Shown one piece after another: positions 8,156 to 16,800 of a stretch of DNA of 64,000 bases. The position numbers were made by a program, and so were the translations under genes. The number at the start of each line of letters is the position of its first letter. The first letter of the stretch is position 1. The stretch is from an uncultured Agromyces sp. (GTDB lineage Bacteria; Actinomycetota; Actinomycetes; Actinomycetales; Microbacteriaceae), in NCBI GenBank assembly GCA_913053875.1, contig CAJXGN010000004.1, positions 231,463 through 295,462 on the forward strand, read 5' to 3'. Below the pieces are notes generated by a model that made no database searches, was not told where the DNA came from, and was given only the letters and a program-made list of their open reading frames with translations.

Positions 8156-9679
8156 GTGACCCACGAGATCGGCCGGCCGCTGCTCCGCGTACGCGGAATG
8201 CTGAAGATGTTCCCCGGCCTCGTCGCGCTCGACCGCGTCAGCCTCGACGTGCACCCGGGCGAGATCGTCTCGGTCGTCGGCCAGAACGGGTCGGGCAAGT
8301 CGACGCTCGTGAAGATCCTCGCGGGCGTGTACGCCGCCGACGGCGGCCGGGTCGAGCTCGCCGAGGGCACGGGGCTCCACTTCATCCACCAGGACCTCGC
8401 GCTCGTGCCGGAGCTCTCCGCGGCGGAGAACCTCGCGCTGATGCGGGGTACCGGCGCCGGCGGACTCGCGCCGTTCCACGACCGGCGCCGCAGCGAGCGC
8501 GCCCGCGAGCTCGTCGCCCGCTTCGGCCCGGTGTTCGACGTCGACGTGCCGGTGCGCAGGCTCACGCCCGCGCAGCGCGCGGTCGTCGCGATCAGCCGGG
8601 CGCTCGACGGCTGGACCCACTCCGCGAACGTGCTGCTGCTCGACGAGCCGACCGAGTCGCTGCACCGCAGCGAGGTCGACGTGCTCTTCGAGGCCGTGCG
8701 CCGCCTCGCGGCCGACGGCACCGGGATCGTCTTCGTATCGCATCGGCTCGACGAGGTGCTCGGGCTCTCCGACCGCATCGTCGTGCTGCGCGACGGGCAC
8801 AAGGTCGCCGACGAGCCCGCGCACGAGGTCGACGAGTCCCGGTTGATCGGCTTCATCACGGGTGCCGAGGACGGCGCCGCCGTGCCGACCACACCGCGGA
8901 CGAGCTCGTCGGGTCCGCGCGAGGCGCGCGCTGAACCGGACGCCCCCGCGAGCCCGCCCGCACTCCGCGTGCGCGGGCTCGGCGGCGGCAGCGTCGACGG
9001 ACTCGACCTCGACCTGCGGCCGGGCGAGGTCGTCGGCGTGGCCGGCGTGCTCGGGTCGGGCCGCGAGGCGGTGCCGTCGCTGCTGTACGGTGCCGGCGAG
9101 GCATCCGCCGATCTCTTCGAGGTCACCGGTGCCGCATACGCCGACCGGTCGCCTGCCGCGAGCCTCGGCCGCGGCATCGCATTCGCGCCCGGCGACCGGG
9201 CCCATCTCGGAATCGTGCGCGAGTTCACCGCGCGCGAGAACCTCACCCTGCCGCAGCTCGGCACCGTGACCGGCGGCCTCGGTCGCATCCTGTCGCGCCG
9301 CGAGCGCGCGGAGAGCGATCTGCTCCTGACCGAGTACGACGTCAGGCCGCATCGGGCCGAGCAGCGGATCTCGCTGTTCAGCGGCGGCAACCAGCAGAAG
9401 ATCGTGCTGGCGCGCGCGCTGCGCGACCACCCCAGGGTGCTGCTGCTCGACGAACCCACCCAGGGCGTCGACGTCGGCGCGAAGGCGACGATCTACGCCG
9501 CCATCGGCCGGGCCGCCGCCGACGGCACCGCGGTGCTCGTGAGCTCCTCGGACGCCAAGGAACTGCTTGCGATCTGCGACCGGGTCGTCGTCATGCGAGA
9601 CGGACGCGCCGCAGCGATGCTCCAGGGCGACGACCTCACCGAACACCGACTCATCGCCGAGGGATACGGACTGCCGTGA
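8156..9679 (+). CDS. Sugar-type ABC transporter ATP-binding protein with two ABC domains (RbsA-like)
   Basis: A 507-residue tandem ATPase. The first domain has Walker A GQNGSGKST (about residue 42), a degenerate signature LTPAQRA and Walker B VLLLDEPTESL. The second has the altered P-loop GVLGSGREA typical of RbsA second domains, the intact signature LFSGGNQQK and Walker B VLLLDEPTQGVDVG. This asymmetric design is that of CUT2 importers (ribose, galactose, xylose, autoinducer-2). GTG at 8156 follows GAGAGGA. It pairs with the single permease gene that follows. Confidence 0.9.
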   Translation: MTHEIGRPLLRVRGMLKMFPGLVALDRVSLDVHPGEIVSVVGQNGSGKSTLVKILAGVYAADGGRVELAEGTGLHFIHQDLALVPELSAAENLALMRGTGAGGLAPFHDRRRSERARELVARFGPVFDVDVPVRRLTPAQRAVVAISRALDGWTHSANVLLLDEPTESLHRSEVDVLFEAVRRLAADGTGIVFVSHRLDEVLGLSDRIVVLRDGHKVADEPAHEVDESRLIGFITGAEDGAAVPTTPRTSSSGPREARAEPDAPASPPALRVRGLGGGSVDGLDLDLRPGEVVGVAGVLGSGREAVPSLLYGAGEASADLFEVTGAAYADRSPAASLGRGIAFAPGDRAHLGIVREFTARENLTLPQLGTVTGGLGRILSRRERAESDLLLTEYDVRPHRAEQRISLFSGGNQQKIVLARALRDHPRVLLLDEPTQGVDVGAKATIYAAIGRAAADGTAVLVSSSDAKELLAICDRVVVMRDGRAAAMLQGDDLTEHRLIAEGYGLP

Positions 9680-9717
9680 CCTCCAGCTCACCGAACACCC
9701 CGCACAGAGGAGCACCC

Positions 9718-10755
9718 GTGACCAGCAGACGCGCCGAGATCCGCCGCGCCCTCTCCTTCCGCAACATCAGCGCGATCTACATCTTCATCGTGCTCTTCGT
9801 CGTCTTCACCGTCTGGATCCCGGAGAAGTTCCTGCAGGTGGGCGTCTGGCGGTCGCTGCTCGACGCCGAGGCGCTCACCGGCATCGCTGCGATCGCGGCG
9901 CTCATCCCGCTGGTCGCGGGGTCGCTGAACCTCGCGGTCGGCGCGCAGGTCGGGTTCAGCGCGATCCTGGCCGCGTGGCTCCTCGGCGTTGCGGAACTGC
10001 CCATCGCCGTCGAGCTGCCGACCGTGCTGCTCGCCGGTGCGCTCATCGGGCTCGTGACCGGCCTCATCATCACCAAGCTCCGGGTCGAGCCGATCATCGC
10101 CACGCTCGGCATGAGCTCGATCCTGCTCGCCGGCATGGCGTGGGTCTCGAACAGCCAGCAGATCCTGGGTCTCGACCCGGCCTACCGGGAGATCGCGACC
10201 TCGCGCTTCCTCGGCATCACCGTGCCCGTCTGGGTACTCCTGGCCGTCGCGATCGTGACCTGGTACGTGCTCGAGCGCACCCCGGTGGGGCGCCGCATGT
10301 ACGCCGTCGGGTTCGCGCCCGACGCGGCCCACCTCGCGGGCATCGGCGTCGATCGCCTGCGCATCGGGTCGCTCGTCGCGGGCGGCGCGCTCGCAGCGCT
10401 CGCCGGGGCGCTGCTCACGAGCCGGCTGAACGCGGGCGACCCGACGGTCGGACCGTCGTTCCTGCTGCCCGCGCTCACGGCGGTGTTCCTCGGCGCGACG
10501 CAGTTCCGCGCCGGGCGCTTCAACGTGCTCGGCACGATCGTCGCGCTGTACGTGCTCGCAGTGGGCATCAAGGGCCTCCAGCTCGCGGGGCTGCCGCGCT
10601 GGGTGAACGACCTCTTCTACGGACTCTCGCTCATCCTCGCGGTCGCCCTCTCGCAGTGGGAGAAGCGCGAGAAGCGCGCGTCGGCCGAGCCGGAAGCCGG
10701 TGCGTCGCCCTCGGCCCCGTCACCCACCAGGGACGCCGCGGGAGCAGGCGGATGA
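9718..10755 (+). CDS. ABC transporter permease (CUT2/RbsC-like)
   Basis: A 345-residue polytopic protein with about nine membrane segments and the CUT2 permease pattern (LVAGSLNLAVGAQVGFSA, ATLGMSSILLAG, GRRMYAVGFAPDAA, LPALTAVFLGATQF). It should form the homodimeric channel for the preceding binding protein and ATPase. GTG at 9718 is preferred because AGAGGAG lies at ideal spacing; an alternative GTG at 9676 overlaps the ATPase stop (GTGA) and would add 14 residues. No second permease gene follows, and the operon ends here against a convergent gene. Confidence 0.87.
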   Translation: MTSRRAEIRRALSFRNISAIYIFIVLFVVFTVWIPEKFLQVGVWRSLLDAEALTGIAAIAALIPLVAGSLNLAVGAQVGFSAILAAWLLGVAELPIAVELPTVLLAGALIGLVTGLIITKLRVEPIIATLGMSSILLAGMAWVSNSQQILGLDPAYREIATSRFLGITVPVWVLLAVAIVTWYVLERTPVGRRMYAVGFAPDAAHLAGIGVDRLRIGSLVAGGALAALAGALLTSRLNAGDPTVGPSFLLPALTAVFLGATQFRAGRFNVLGTIVALYVLAVGIKGLQLAGLPRWVNDLFYGLSLILAVALSQWEKREKRASAEPEAGASPSAPSPTRDAAGAGG

Positions 10756-10768
10756 CCCGCGGCATCCG

Positions 10769-12160
10769 TCACCACTGGAAGAAGTAGAGGTGCTGCAGGG
10801 TGATCGCCAGCGCGAGCTGGATCGCCAGGGCCGGCCGCACCCAGGCGCGCGGCAGCAGCGCGGTGCCGACCAGGAGCCAGGGCACGAACGGCAGCCAGAT
10901 GCGCTCGACCTCGGCCTTGCTCATCTGCGAGAGGTCGGCGATCAGCAGGGTCGCGGCGGCCGCGAGGGTGAGCACGACGGCGACCTCGACGGGGCGGCTC
11001 CAGCTGCGCCACTCGCGCACACGCGCTGCGACGAGGGCGACGGAAGCACCTGCGACGAGGCCGGCGCTGCACGCGAGCGCGGCGAGGTCCCCCCAGATCC
11101 AGAACGACGCCGGGCGGCGGCTCGCGATGCCGTCCCAGTAGCGGTCGACGAGCACGGGGTACGCCTCCCACCAAGCGAAGCCCGCGGCGGCGAAGATCAG
11201 TACGGGCACCAGCGCGGCAGCCACCGCCCAGGGGAGCGGCCTCCAGTCGCGGCCGATCACCAGCACGGCGACCGCGAGCACGCCCATGAGCACGAGCCCG
11301 TACGAGAGCAGCACGCCGTAGCCGAGCAGCAGGCCCGCACCGATCGCCCATGCGGCCGTGGCCGCGTGGCTCGCCGCGCGGGTCGCGTACGCCAGCAGGC
11401 AGAGGCCCCACGCGGTGACCGCTGCGAAGAGGGCGTCGCCCGAGACGCCCATCCAGATCGCCGACGGTCCGAGCACGAGGAACGGGGCGGCCCGGCGCGC
11501 GGCCACCTCGGCGCCGAAGCGGCGCATCGTCAGCATGACCGCGAGCGGGATCGTCGCGGCGAGCCCGAGCACGATCCAGCCGGCTGCGGCGCCCGAGCCG
11601 AGGCCGATGCGCACGAGGCCGACGAAGACGACCAGCGCGCCGGCGGGGTGGCCGGCGATGTGCACCGGCCAGTTGTCGGGATGGCTGCGCGGGATGCGTT
11701 CGATGAACTCCTCGAGCGTCGCGCCCAGGTCGGTCACCTCGCGCGCCGTGGGCAGGTACTCGATGTCGGCGTCGAGCACCGCCGCGATGCCGTCGAACCC
11801 GTCGACGAGCGCGAGCATCGCGAGCCAGGCGGCACCGGTGACGAGCGCGGCGAGGAGCAGCCACCCCCAGCGCAGCCGCATCGCCAGCGGGGCGGCGCCG
11901 ACGAGCGCGAGCACCGCGATCGCGATGGCCGGCGCGCTGCCCGGGCCGAACCGCGGATCCCAGAACCCGTGCAGCGGCGGTCCGCCCTTGACGACGACGT
12001 CCCACCCGGTCCAGAGCGGGATGAGCACGGATGCCGCGACGAGCGCGGCGGCGACCGCGATGCCGATCCAGGTGAGGCGGTGCGCGCGCCGGGCCGGGCC
12101 GACCAGGTCGTCCACCGGGGCATCCGCTCGGCTCGCCTGATCGGGCCCCGGACTCGTCAT
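10769..12160 (-). CDS. Polytopic membrane protein, GT-C glycosyltransferase-like
   Basis: A 463-residue protein with roughly ten to twelve membrane segments. A large extracytoplasmic stretch after the first segment (GGPPLHGFWDPRFGPGSA) and the HPDNWPVHIAGHPAGALV loop recall actinobacterial GT-C type glycosyltransferase-like proteins, where a polyprenyl-phosphate sugar is the donor; GPSAIWMGVSGDAL also fits. No catalytic Asp pair can be assigned with certainty, so the function stays open. ATG at 12160 lies 6 bases after a TAGGGT box (12167-12172), which implies a leaderless transcript. It diverges from the TetR gene and converges on the ABC operon. Confidence 0.65.
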   Translation of the reverse strand: MTSPGPDQASRADAPVDDLVGPARRAHRLTWIGIAVAAALVAASVLIPLWTGWDVVVKGGPPLHGFWDPRFGPGSAPAIAIAVLALVGAAPLAMRLRWGWLLLAALVTGAAWLAMLALVDGFDGIAAVLDADIEYLPTAREVTDLGATLEEFIERIPRSHPDNWPVHIAGHPAGALVVFVGLVRIGLGSGAAAGWIVLGLAATIPLAVMLTMRRFGAEVAARRAAPFLVLGPSAIWMGVSGDALFAAVTAWGLCLLAYATRAASHAATAAWAIGAGLLLGYGVLLSYGLVLMGVLAVAVLVIGRDWRPLPWAVAAALVPVLIFAAAGFAWWEAYPVLVDRYWDGIASRRPASFWIWGDLAALACSAGLVAGASVALVAARVREWRSWSRPVEVAVVLTLAAAATLLIADLSQMSKAEVERIWLPFVPWLLVGTALLPRAWVRPALAIQLALAITLQHLYFFQW

Positions 12161-12250
12161 GGCTCGACCCTACGGCCGGTGCCGTCGGGTGCGGGAAGGT
12201 CGTTCGGGTTTCGTCACATCCGTACGCGGGGCTCACGGCGCGATTCACGC

Positions 12251-12271
12251 AACGGTGCGGACCGTTACCAT
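12251..12271 (+). promoter_or_regulatory. Palindromic operator over a leaderless promoter of the TetR gene
   Basis: AACGGT-GCGG-ACCGTT (12251-12266) is a perfect inverted repeat whose last base begins the TACCAT -10 box (12266-12271). The ATG is 7 bases further on, so the message is probably leaderless and a repressor bound here would block the polymerase. Autoregulation by the adjacent TetR protein is the simple reading; the divergent membrane protein promoter is about 80 bp away. Confidence 0.6.
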
Positions 12272-12278
12272 TCTCCGC

Positions 12279-12857
12279 ATGGGTGAACGCGGTCCGTACG
12301 CCAAGGGCCTGGCGAAGCGCGAGGAGATCCTCGACGTCGCCGTCGAGCTCTACGCGCGCACCGGGTACGACCGGCTGTCGGTGCGGGAGATCGCCCGCGA
12401 GGCCGGGTTGAGCCAGGCCGGGCTGCTGTACCACTTCGCCAACAAGGAGGAGCTCTTCCTCGAGGTGCTGCGGCGCCGCGACTCCGCCACCGCGGCGCCC
12501 GACGAGCGCGACCGGAGCCACTCCGCCGAACGACTCCGCCGCGTCGTGCGCGAGAATCCGTCCGATCCCAACCTCATGCGGCTGTTCGTGTCGATGTCGG
12601 CCGAGGGCGCCCAGACCGACAGCGCCACGCGCGGCTGGTTCACCGAACGGTACGCCCGGCTGCTCGGGCGCATCGCCGACGACATCCGCGAGCACCAGGA
12701 ACGCGGCGAGATCCGCGACGACATCGACGCGGCCGACATCGCATCCCTCCTCATCGCCGCGGCCGACGGCCTGCAGATCCAGTGGCTGCTCGACCCCGAC
12801 CACGTCGACATGTCCGACCGGTTCGAACGGCTCTGGGGCATGCTCTCCACCCCGTGA
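12279..12857 (+). CDS. TetR-family transcriptional regulator
   Basis: A 192-residue regulator. The N-terminal HTH reads REEILDVAVELYARTGYD then LSVREIAREAGLSQAGLLYHF, and the C-terminal ligand domain resembles TetR_C-type helical bundles (MRLFVSMSAEGAQTDSATRGW). The ATG at 12279 is preferred over the longer open frame since a -10 box and palindrome lie immediately upstream. Targets could include the divergent membrane protein or the convergent rhamnosidase, but only its own promoter shows a matching palindrome. Confidence 0.85.
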   Translation: MGERGPYAKGLAKREEILDVAVELYARTGYDRLSVREIAREAGLSQAGLLYHFANKEELFLEVLRRRDSATAAPDERDRSHSAERLRRVVRENPSDPNLMRLFVSMSAEGAQTDSATRGWFTERYARLLGRIADDIREHQERGEIRDDIDAADIASLLIAAADGLQIQWLLDPDHVDMSDRFERLWGMLSTP

Positions 12858-12860
12858 CGA

Positions 12861-12892
12861 CGTGTGGCCGCGGGTTGCCCCGCGGCCACACG
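12861..12892. terminator. Bidirectional terminator hairpin between TetR and rhamnosidase genes
   Basis: A 14-bp perfect stem (CGTGTGGCCGCGGG at 12861-12874 with its complement at 12879-12892) and a TTGC loop stand between two convergent genes. It can stop transcription from both sides. Confidence 0.8.
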
Positions 12893-12924
12893 CTTCGAGC
12901 GTCGATCAGGTCATGCGACCCCGA

Positions 12925-15900
12925 TCAGCGTTCGACGGGGATGCCTCCCTCCGCGCGGAGCAGTGCCTGCAGCTGCTCGGCGATCTCGGTGAGCTCCGCC
13001 TTGGCCTCGTCGGACGCCCGCTTCGCGTTCGCGTTCCCGATCTGGTTGAGGAAGGAGCGCAGCGCGCTGTCGGCCGCCTGGGCCTTGCCCTCGGCGGAGG
13101 CCTCGCGGGCCTTTCCGATGAACATCACCAGGTTCTCCGCGAGCTGCTCCGAGAGGTCGCCCGAGGCGAGCTGCGCCTCGACGGCCGCCTCGAGTGCCGC
13201 GTAGCCCTCGGCCGCTGCCACGAACGTGAACCGGCCGGCGCCCACGGAGTAGACCGCGAACTCGCCGTCGATGCGCTCGAAGGTCGCACGCTTCGGGGTC
13301 AGCACGGCCTGGTCGCCGTCGGTCGGCACCCAGACCTCGGCCGTGGTGTTGGCGGGCACCTCGACGGTGAGGGTGAACGCCTCGTTCGTCTTGTCCCAAC
13401 GGCTCGCGGCGAGGCCGCGCGGCGTCTCGAAGCTGCCCTCGACCCAGGTGAGGTCGCCGGCGGGCTGGGGCTTGAACACCAGCTCGTCGTACTCCACCGC
13501 ACCCGCGGCGCGGTCGATGCCGACCAGGCCGGTCTGGAACCACTCCACGATCTGCGCGAGGATCATGTGGTTCTTCGAGCTGCCACGGCTCCAGCGCTCG
13601 CCGATCGTCGTGAACCCGTCGGGGTTCGCCGTCGTCGACTCCATGAAGAAGCCGTAGCCCGGCTCGGTGTCGGTCTGGATCGCGTCGAACAGCACCTCGC
13701 CGTTGCCCGAGTCCGTCAGCTGACGCACCACCGCGGCCAGGCCGATCGTGCCCGCGCTGAAGTGCGGGCCGTCGTCGGGACCGAACTCCTTCACGTTCTC
13801 AACCAGCGCCTCGAGCACCGAGTCGCGGAACGCCTCGGGCACGATGTCCGCGTCGAGCGCGAGCGCCTGCGCGGTCTGGGTGGCACCCGACAGGTCGGAC
13901 GGGGCCGACATGCCGTTCGAGGTGTAGTAGCCGACATCCGTGTTCAGGAAGTTGGCGTTGAACGCCGCCTCGATGTCCTCGGCCAGCTGCGCGTACTCGA
14001 CGGCGTCGTCGTCGTGGCCCGTGAGCTCCGCCATCATGGCCATCTTGGTCATCATGACGTAGTAGCCCCACGTGCCCGAGATCTTGCCGTCGGTCTGCTC
14101 GACCGACACCCAGTCGGAGAGGGCCGCGTCGACGACATGCTGCTCGTCGCCGGTGCCGACCTTCTCGCGGCGGATGTAGTCGACGAAGTCGACCATCCGG
14201 TCGTAGTACCGCGTCATCGTCTCGGTGTCGCCGTAGTACTCGTAGAGGAACGCCGGGACGAGGATGATGCCGTTGCCCCAGTTGATCTCGTCGCCGAAGC
14301 GGCCCGTGTAGCCCCAGTCGTGCACCGGGGTCTTGAGCGCCACGTTGCCGAACATCGGGGTGTCGGCGATCGACTGGCCCTCGACGAGGTGGTGCTCGGT
14401 GGTGCGCATGTAGGCGTCGAAGTCGAAGAGGCGGTGGAAGCCCTCCATCGGCATCGTGTAGTCGGCCGGGTACGACTGCTTCTCACGTCCGGGGCAGTCG
14501 GTGAAGGTCGACATCACCTGCGTGGCCATCGAGTAGTAGACCATCTTGTCGATGCGGTTGATCCGCTCGTTCGACGAGTCGAACGAGCCGACGTCGGGCG
14601 TCGCCGCCTGCAGCCGCACCGCGGTGACGATGTCGGCGTCGGGCGTGAAGTCCTCCGGGAGGCCCTCGACCTGCACCCACTGCATGCCGAAGTAGTTGAA
14701 CTTCGGGGCGTGCTGCTCGCCACCGTCGAGTCCGGCGGTGATGTAGCTGTTGAAGATGTCCCGACCGCGGCCGCCCACTCCGAGCGAGCCCTGGTTGACC
14801 GTGCCGTCCTCGTTGAGGCTCTCCGCGGGCTTGACCTTCACGATCGTGCCCTCGGGCAGCTCGGGCAGGTTCAGCTCGGGCCATCCGGCGTGGTTCTGGC
14901 CGAAGTCGAAGACCCACGTGCCCGGAGCCGGGTTCGTGATCTCCTGCGGCGTGAACCGCTCGGCCTCGAAGATGCCCTCACCGGCACGCGCGAACAGCTT
15001 CGTGGCCAGGTTCGGCGGCGGCGCGATGCCGGCCGATGTCCAGTCCACGTTCGAGCCGTCGCGACGCGTGGCCGCATCGGTCAGGTCGGCACCGGGCTCG
15101 TTCCAGCCCGGCTGCACGCGCCGCGCGTCGAAGTCCTCGCCGGCGAACCAGGCGTCGGTCACGAGTGCACCGGATGCGGCTCGCCAGTCGCGGTCCGTCA
15201 CGATGACGTCGCTCGTGCCGTCGGTGTAGGCGATCTCGACGCGTCCGATGAACCGGGGCGTCACCGCCGCTCCGGCGCTGGGGTCGGAGGCCGCGATGTT
15301 GTTGCCCGAGGCCGTCACGAGTGCGCCGACGTCGTGCGCCGCGTCGAGCCCGGGCTCGAACGAGATGCCGGTGCCGTCCGCTCCCGCGGTGCCGATCTCC
15401 GTGATCACGCGCGACTCGAGACGGTCGCCGCCGTCGCCGGTGTCGATGTTGATCGTGCCGCCGACGTGGTAATTGGACACGCTGTTGAGCAGCACGGTGG
15501 TGGCGCCTGCCTCGACGCCGGCCACGAGCTCGCCGCTGCCCTTGATCTGGCTCTGCCACCAGGCGTACGGCGACGTGCGACCGACCTCCTCGTTGTGGAT
15601 CGAGCGGCGCACGTAGGCCGTGCCGTTGCCGAGCTCGACGCCGACCGCGTTCTCTCCCGCCTCGAGCTCCGAGGCGATGTCGTACACGCGGTACTCGGTC
15701 GAGAGCTGGTAGTTGGTGTTGCCGGGCGCCAGGTGCTCGTCGGTGACCGGCTCGCCGTTCAGCGTCGCGTAGTGCATGCCCGCACCCGACAGGTACAGGT
15801 GCGCGGACGCGACCTCCTTGCCCGCCGGCACGTCGAACTGCCGGGCGAACATCGGCAGCGGGTCCTCGGGGGCGCGACCGGCTTGCTCGATCCAGCGCGC

Positions 15901-16404
15901 GTCACCCCAGTCGGACTGCTCGAGGAGCCCGATGCGGAAGGTCGACGGCTCGCTCCACTCGGACGGGTTGCCCATGGCGTCCCAGACCCGCACGCGCCAG
16001 GCGACCGTGTCACGCGACTCGAGCGCGCCGTAGAAGACCTCGCGCTGCTCGTCGGACTCGATCTTGCCGGAGTCCCAGAGGAAGTCGCCCGCCTCGAGGG
16101 TGCCGATGCTGGTCGCGGCCTGGACCTGGTACGCCGTCTGCACGTCGAGCGCGCAGGCGCCCGAGACCGAGCCGTCGAAGCAGGGGTTGCCGGCCTCGTC
16201 CTCGGCGGTCATCTTCCAGCTGAGGGTCGGGCGGGGGTTGCCGATGTCGATCGGCTGGTCGACCCGGCCGTTGACGCTGAGGTCCTCGACCGAGACAGGG
16301 TACTTCGACGGGCCTTCCGCGGCGACCGCGGCGACCGCGCCGAGCGGGGCGCAGAGCCCGACGACCGCGGCCGCGACGAGCGACGCCTTCATCGACTTCC
16401 TCAT
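12925..16404 (-). CDS. Secreted alpha-L-rhamnosidase (GH78) with a C-terminal FIMAH-like domain
   Basis: A 1159-residue exported enzyme. The signal peptide MRKSMKASLVAAAVVGLCAP ends near AVAA. Then come a fibronectin-like domain (PRPTLSWKM, AYQVQAATS), the rhamnosidase N-terminal and concanavalin-like domains (WVFDFGQNHAGW), the six-hairpin barrel with TFTDCPGREKQSYPADY, DWGYTGRFGDEINW and GYGFFMESTTA, and a C-terminal sheet domain. The last ~85 residues (LASGDLSEQLAENLVMFIG onward) look like a FIMAH domain found on exported actinobacterial hydrolases. It should remove terminal alpha-L-rhamnose from plant or bacterial polysaccharides. The start is uncertain: a second ATG at 16392 has the better ribosome site (GAGGAAG). 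It lacks a neighbouring sugar importer. Confidence 0.88.
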   Translation of the reverse strand: MRKSMKASLVAAAVVGLCAPLGAVAAVAAEGPSKYPVSVEDLSVNGRVDQPIDIGNPRPTLSWKMTAEDEAGNPCFDGSVSGACALDVQTAYQVQAATSIGTLEAGDFLWDSGKIESDEQREVFYGALESRDTVAWRVRVWDAMGNPSEWSEPSTFRIGLLEQSDWGDARWIEQAGRAPEDPLPMFARQFDVPAGKEVASAHLYLSGAGMHYATLNGEPVTDEHLAPGNTNYQLSTEYRVYDIASELEAGENAVGVELGNGTAYVRRSIHNEEVGRTSPYAWWQSQIKGSGELVAGVEAGATTVLLNSVSNYHVGGTINIDTGDGGDRLESRVITEIGTAGADGTGISFEPGLDAAHDVGALVTASGNNIAASDPSAGAAVTPRFIGRVEIAYTDGTSDVIVTDRDWRAASGALVTDAWFAGEDFDARRVQPGWNEPGADLTDAATRRDGSNVDWTSAGIAPPPNLATKLFARAGEGIFEAERFTPQEITNPAPGTWVFDFGQNHAGWPELNLPELPEGTIVKVKPAESLNEDGTVNQGSLGVGGRGRDIFNSYITAGLDGGEQHAPKFNYFGMQWVQVEGLPEDFTPDADIVTAVRLQAATPDVGSFDSSNERINRIDKMVYYSMATQVMSTFTDCPGREKQSYPADYTMPMEGFHRLFDFDAYMRTTEHHLVEGQSIADTPMFGNVALKTPVHDWGYTGRFGDEINWGNGIILVPAFLYEYYGDTETMTRYYDRMVDFVDYIRREKVGTGDEQHVVDAALSDWVSVEQTDGKISGTWGYYVMMTKMAMMAELTGHDDDAVEYAQLAEDIEAAFNANFLNTDVGYYTSNGMSAPSDLSGATQTAQALALDADIVPEAFRDSVLEALVENVKEFGPDDGPHFSAGTIGLAAVVRQLTDSGNGEVLFDAIQTDTEPGYGFFMESTTANPDGFTTIGERWSRGSSKNHMILAQIVEWFQTGLVGIDRAAGAVEYDELVFKPQPAGDLTWVEGSFETPRGLAASRWDKTNEAFTLTVEVPANTTAEVWVPTDGDQAVLTPKRATFERIDGEFAVYSVGAGRFTFVAAAEGYAALEAAVEAQLASGDLSEQLAENLVMFIGKAREASAEGKAQAADSALRSFLNQIGNANAKRASDEAKAELTEIAEQLQALLRAEGGIPVER

Positions 16405-16562
16405 CGCTCGGTCACCGCCCCACGGCTTCGCCGTTCGGCTGTTCGTGCACACGCGGAGCGTGTGTCGGCGAGTGGTGGCAGGAACATGTCTGGCACTCCT
16501 TCGTGGCGGACGGATGAGGGTGGTTGAACACCGACTGAATGGATTCAAGTACGGCAGGCGCC

Positions 16563-16635
16563 ACGCTGTCACAGAAGCCGGGAGGCGTCAATACCTGTTA
16601 ATGAGTGGAATTGAAATTCCTTGAAACGCATGCGT
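16563..16635 (-). promoter_or_regulatory. AT-richer promoter region of the rhamnosidase with two palindromes
   Basis: On the minus strand TTGACG (16586-16591) and CAGCGT (16563-16568) are spaced 17 bp and form a plausible -35/-10 pair. Just upstream of -35 sit GGAATT-GA-AATTCC (16607-16620) and the perfect palindrome ACGCATGCGT (16626-16635). These are likely regulator sites; the regulator is unknown. The region is visibly poorer in G+C than its surroundings. Confidence 0.5.
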
Positions 16636-16800
16636 CGAGGTCGCGTGATCGAACGACGTCGTGGTCGAACCTGTGGGCTGCCGGTCTCTCCCGTGGCGCC
16701 GGCGGTCGCGCCGCGGGCCTGAACGCGTTCATCCCCGCCTGAACGCGTTCATGAGATCGCTCCCACCCGCACGTCGCCGCAGACGACGCTCGTCGTCGGG

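Noticed and set aside
12862..16527. A 1221-codon open frame on the plus strand
   Set aside because: Antisense shadow of the GH78 rhamnosidase; no ribosome site or family signature, and its start overlaps a terminator hairpin.
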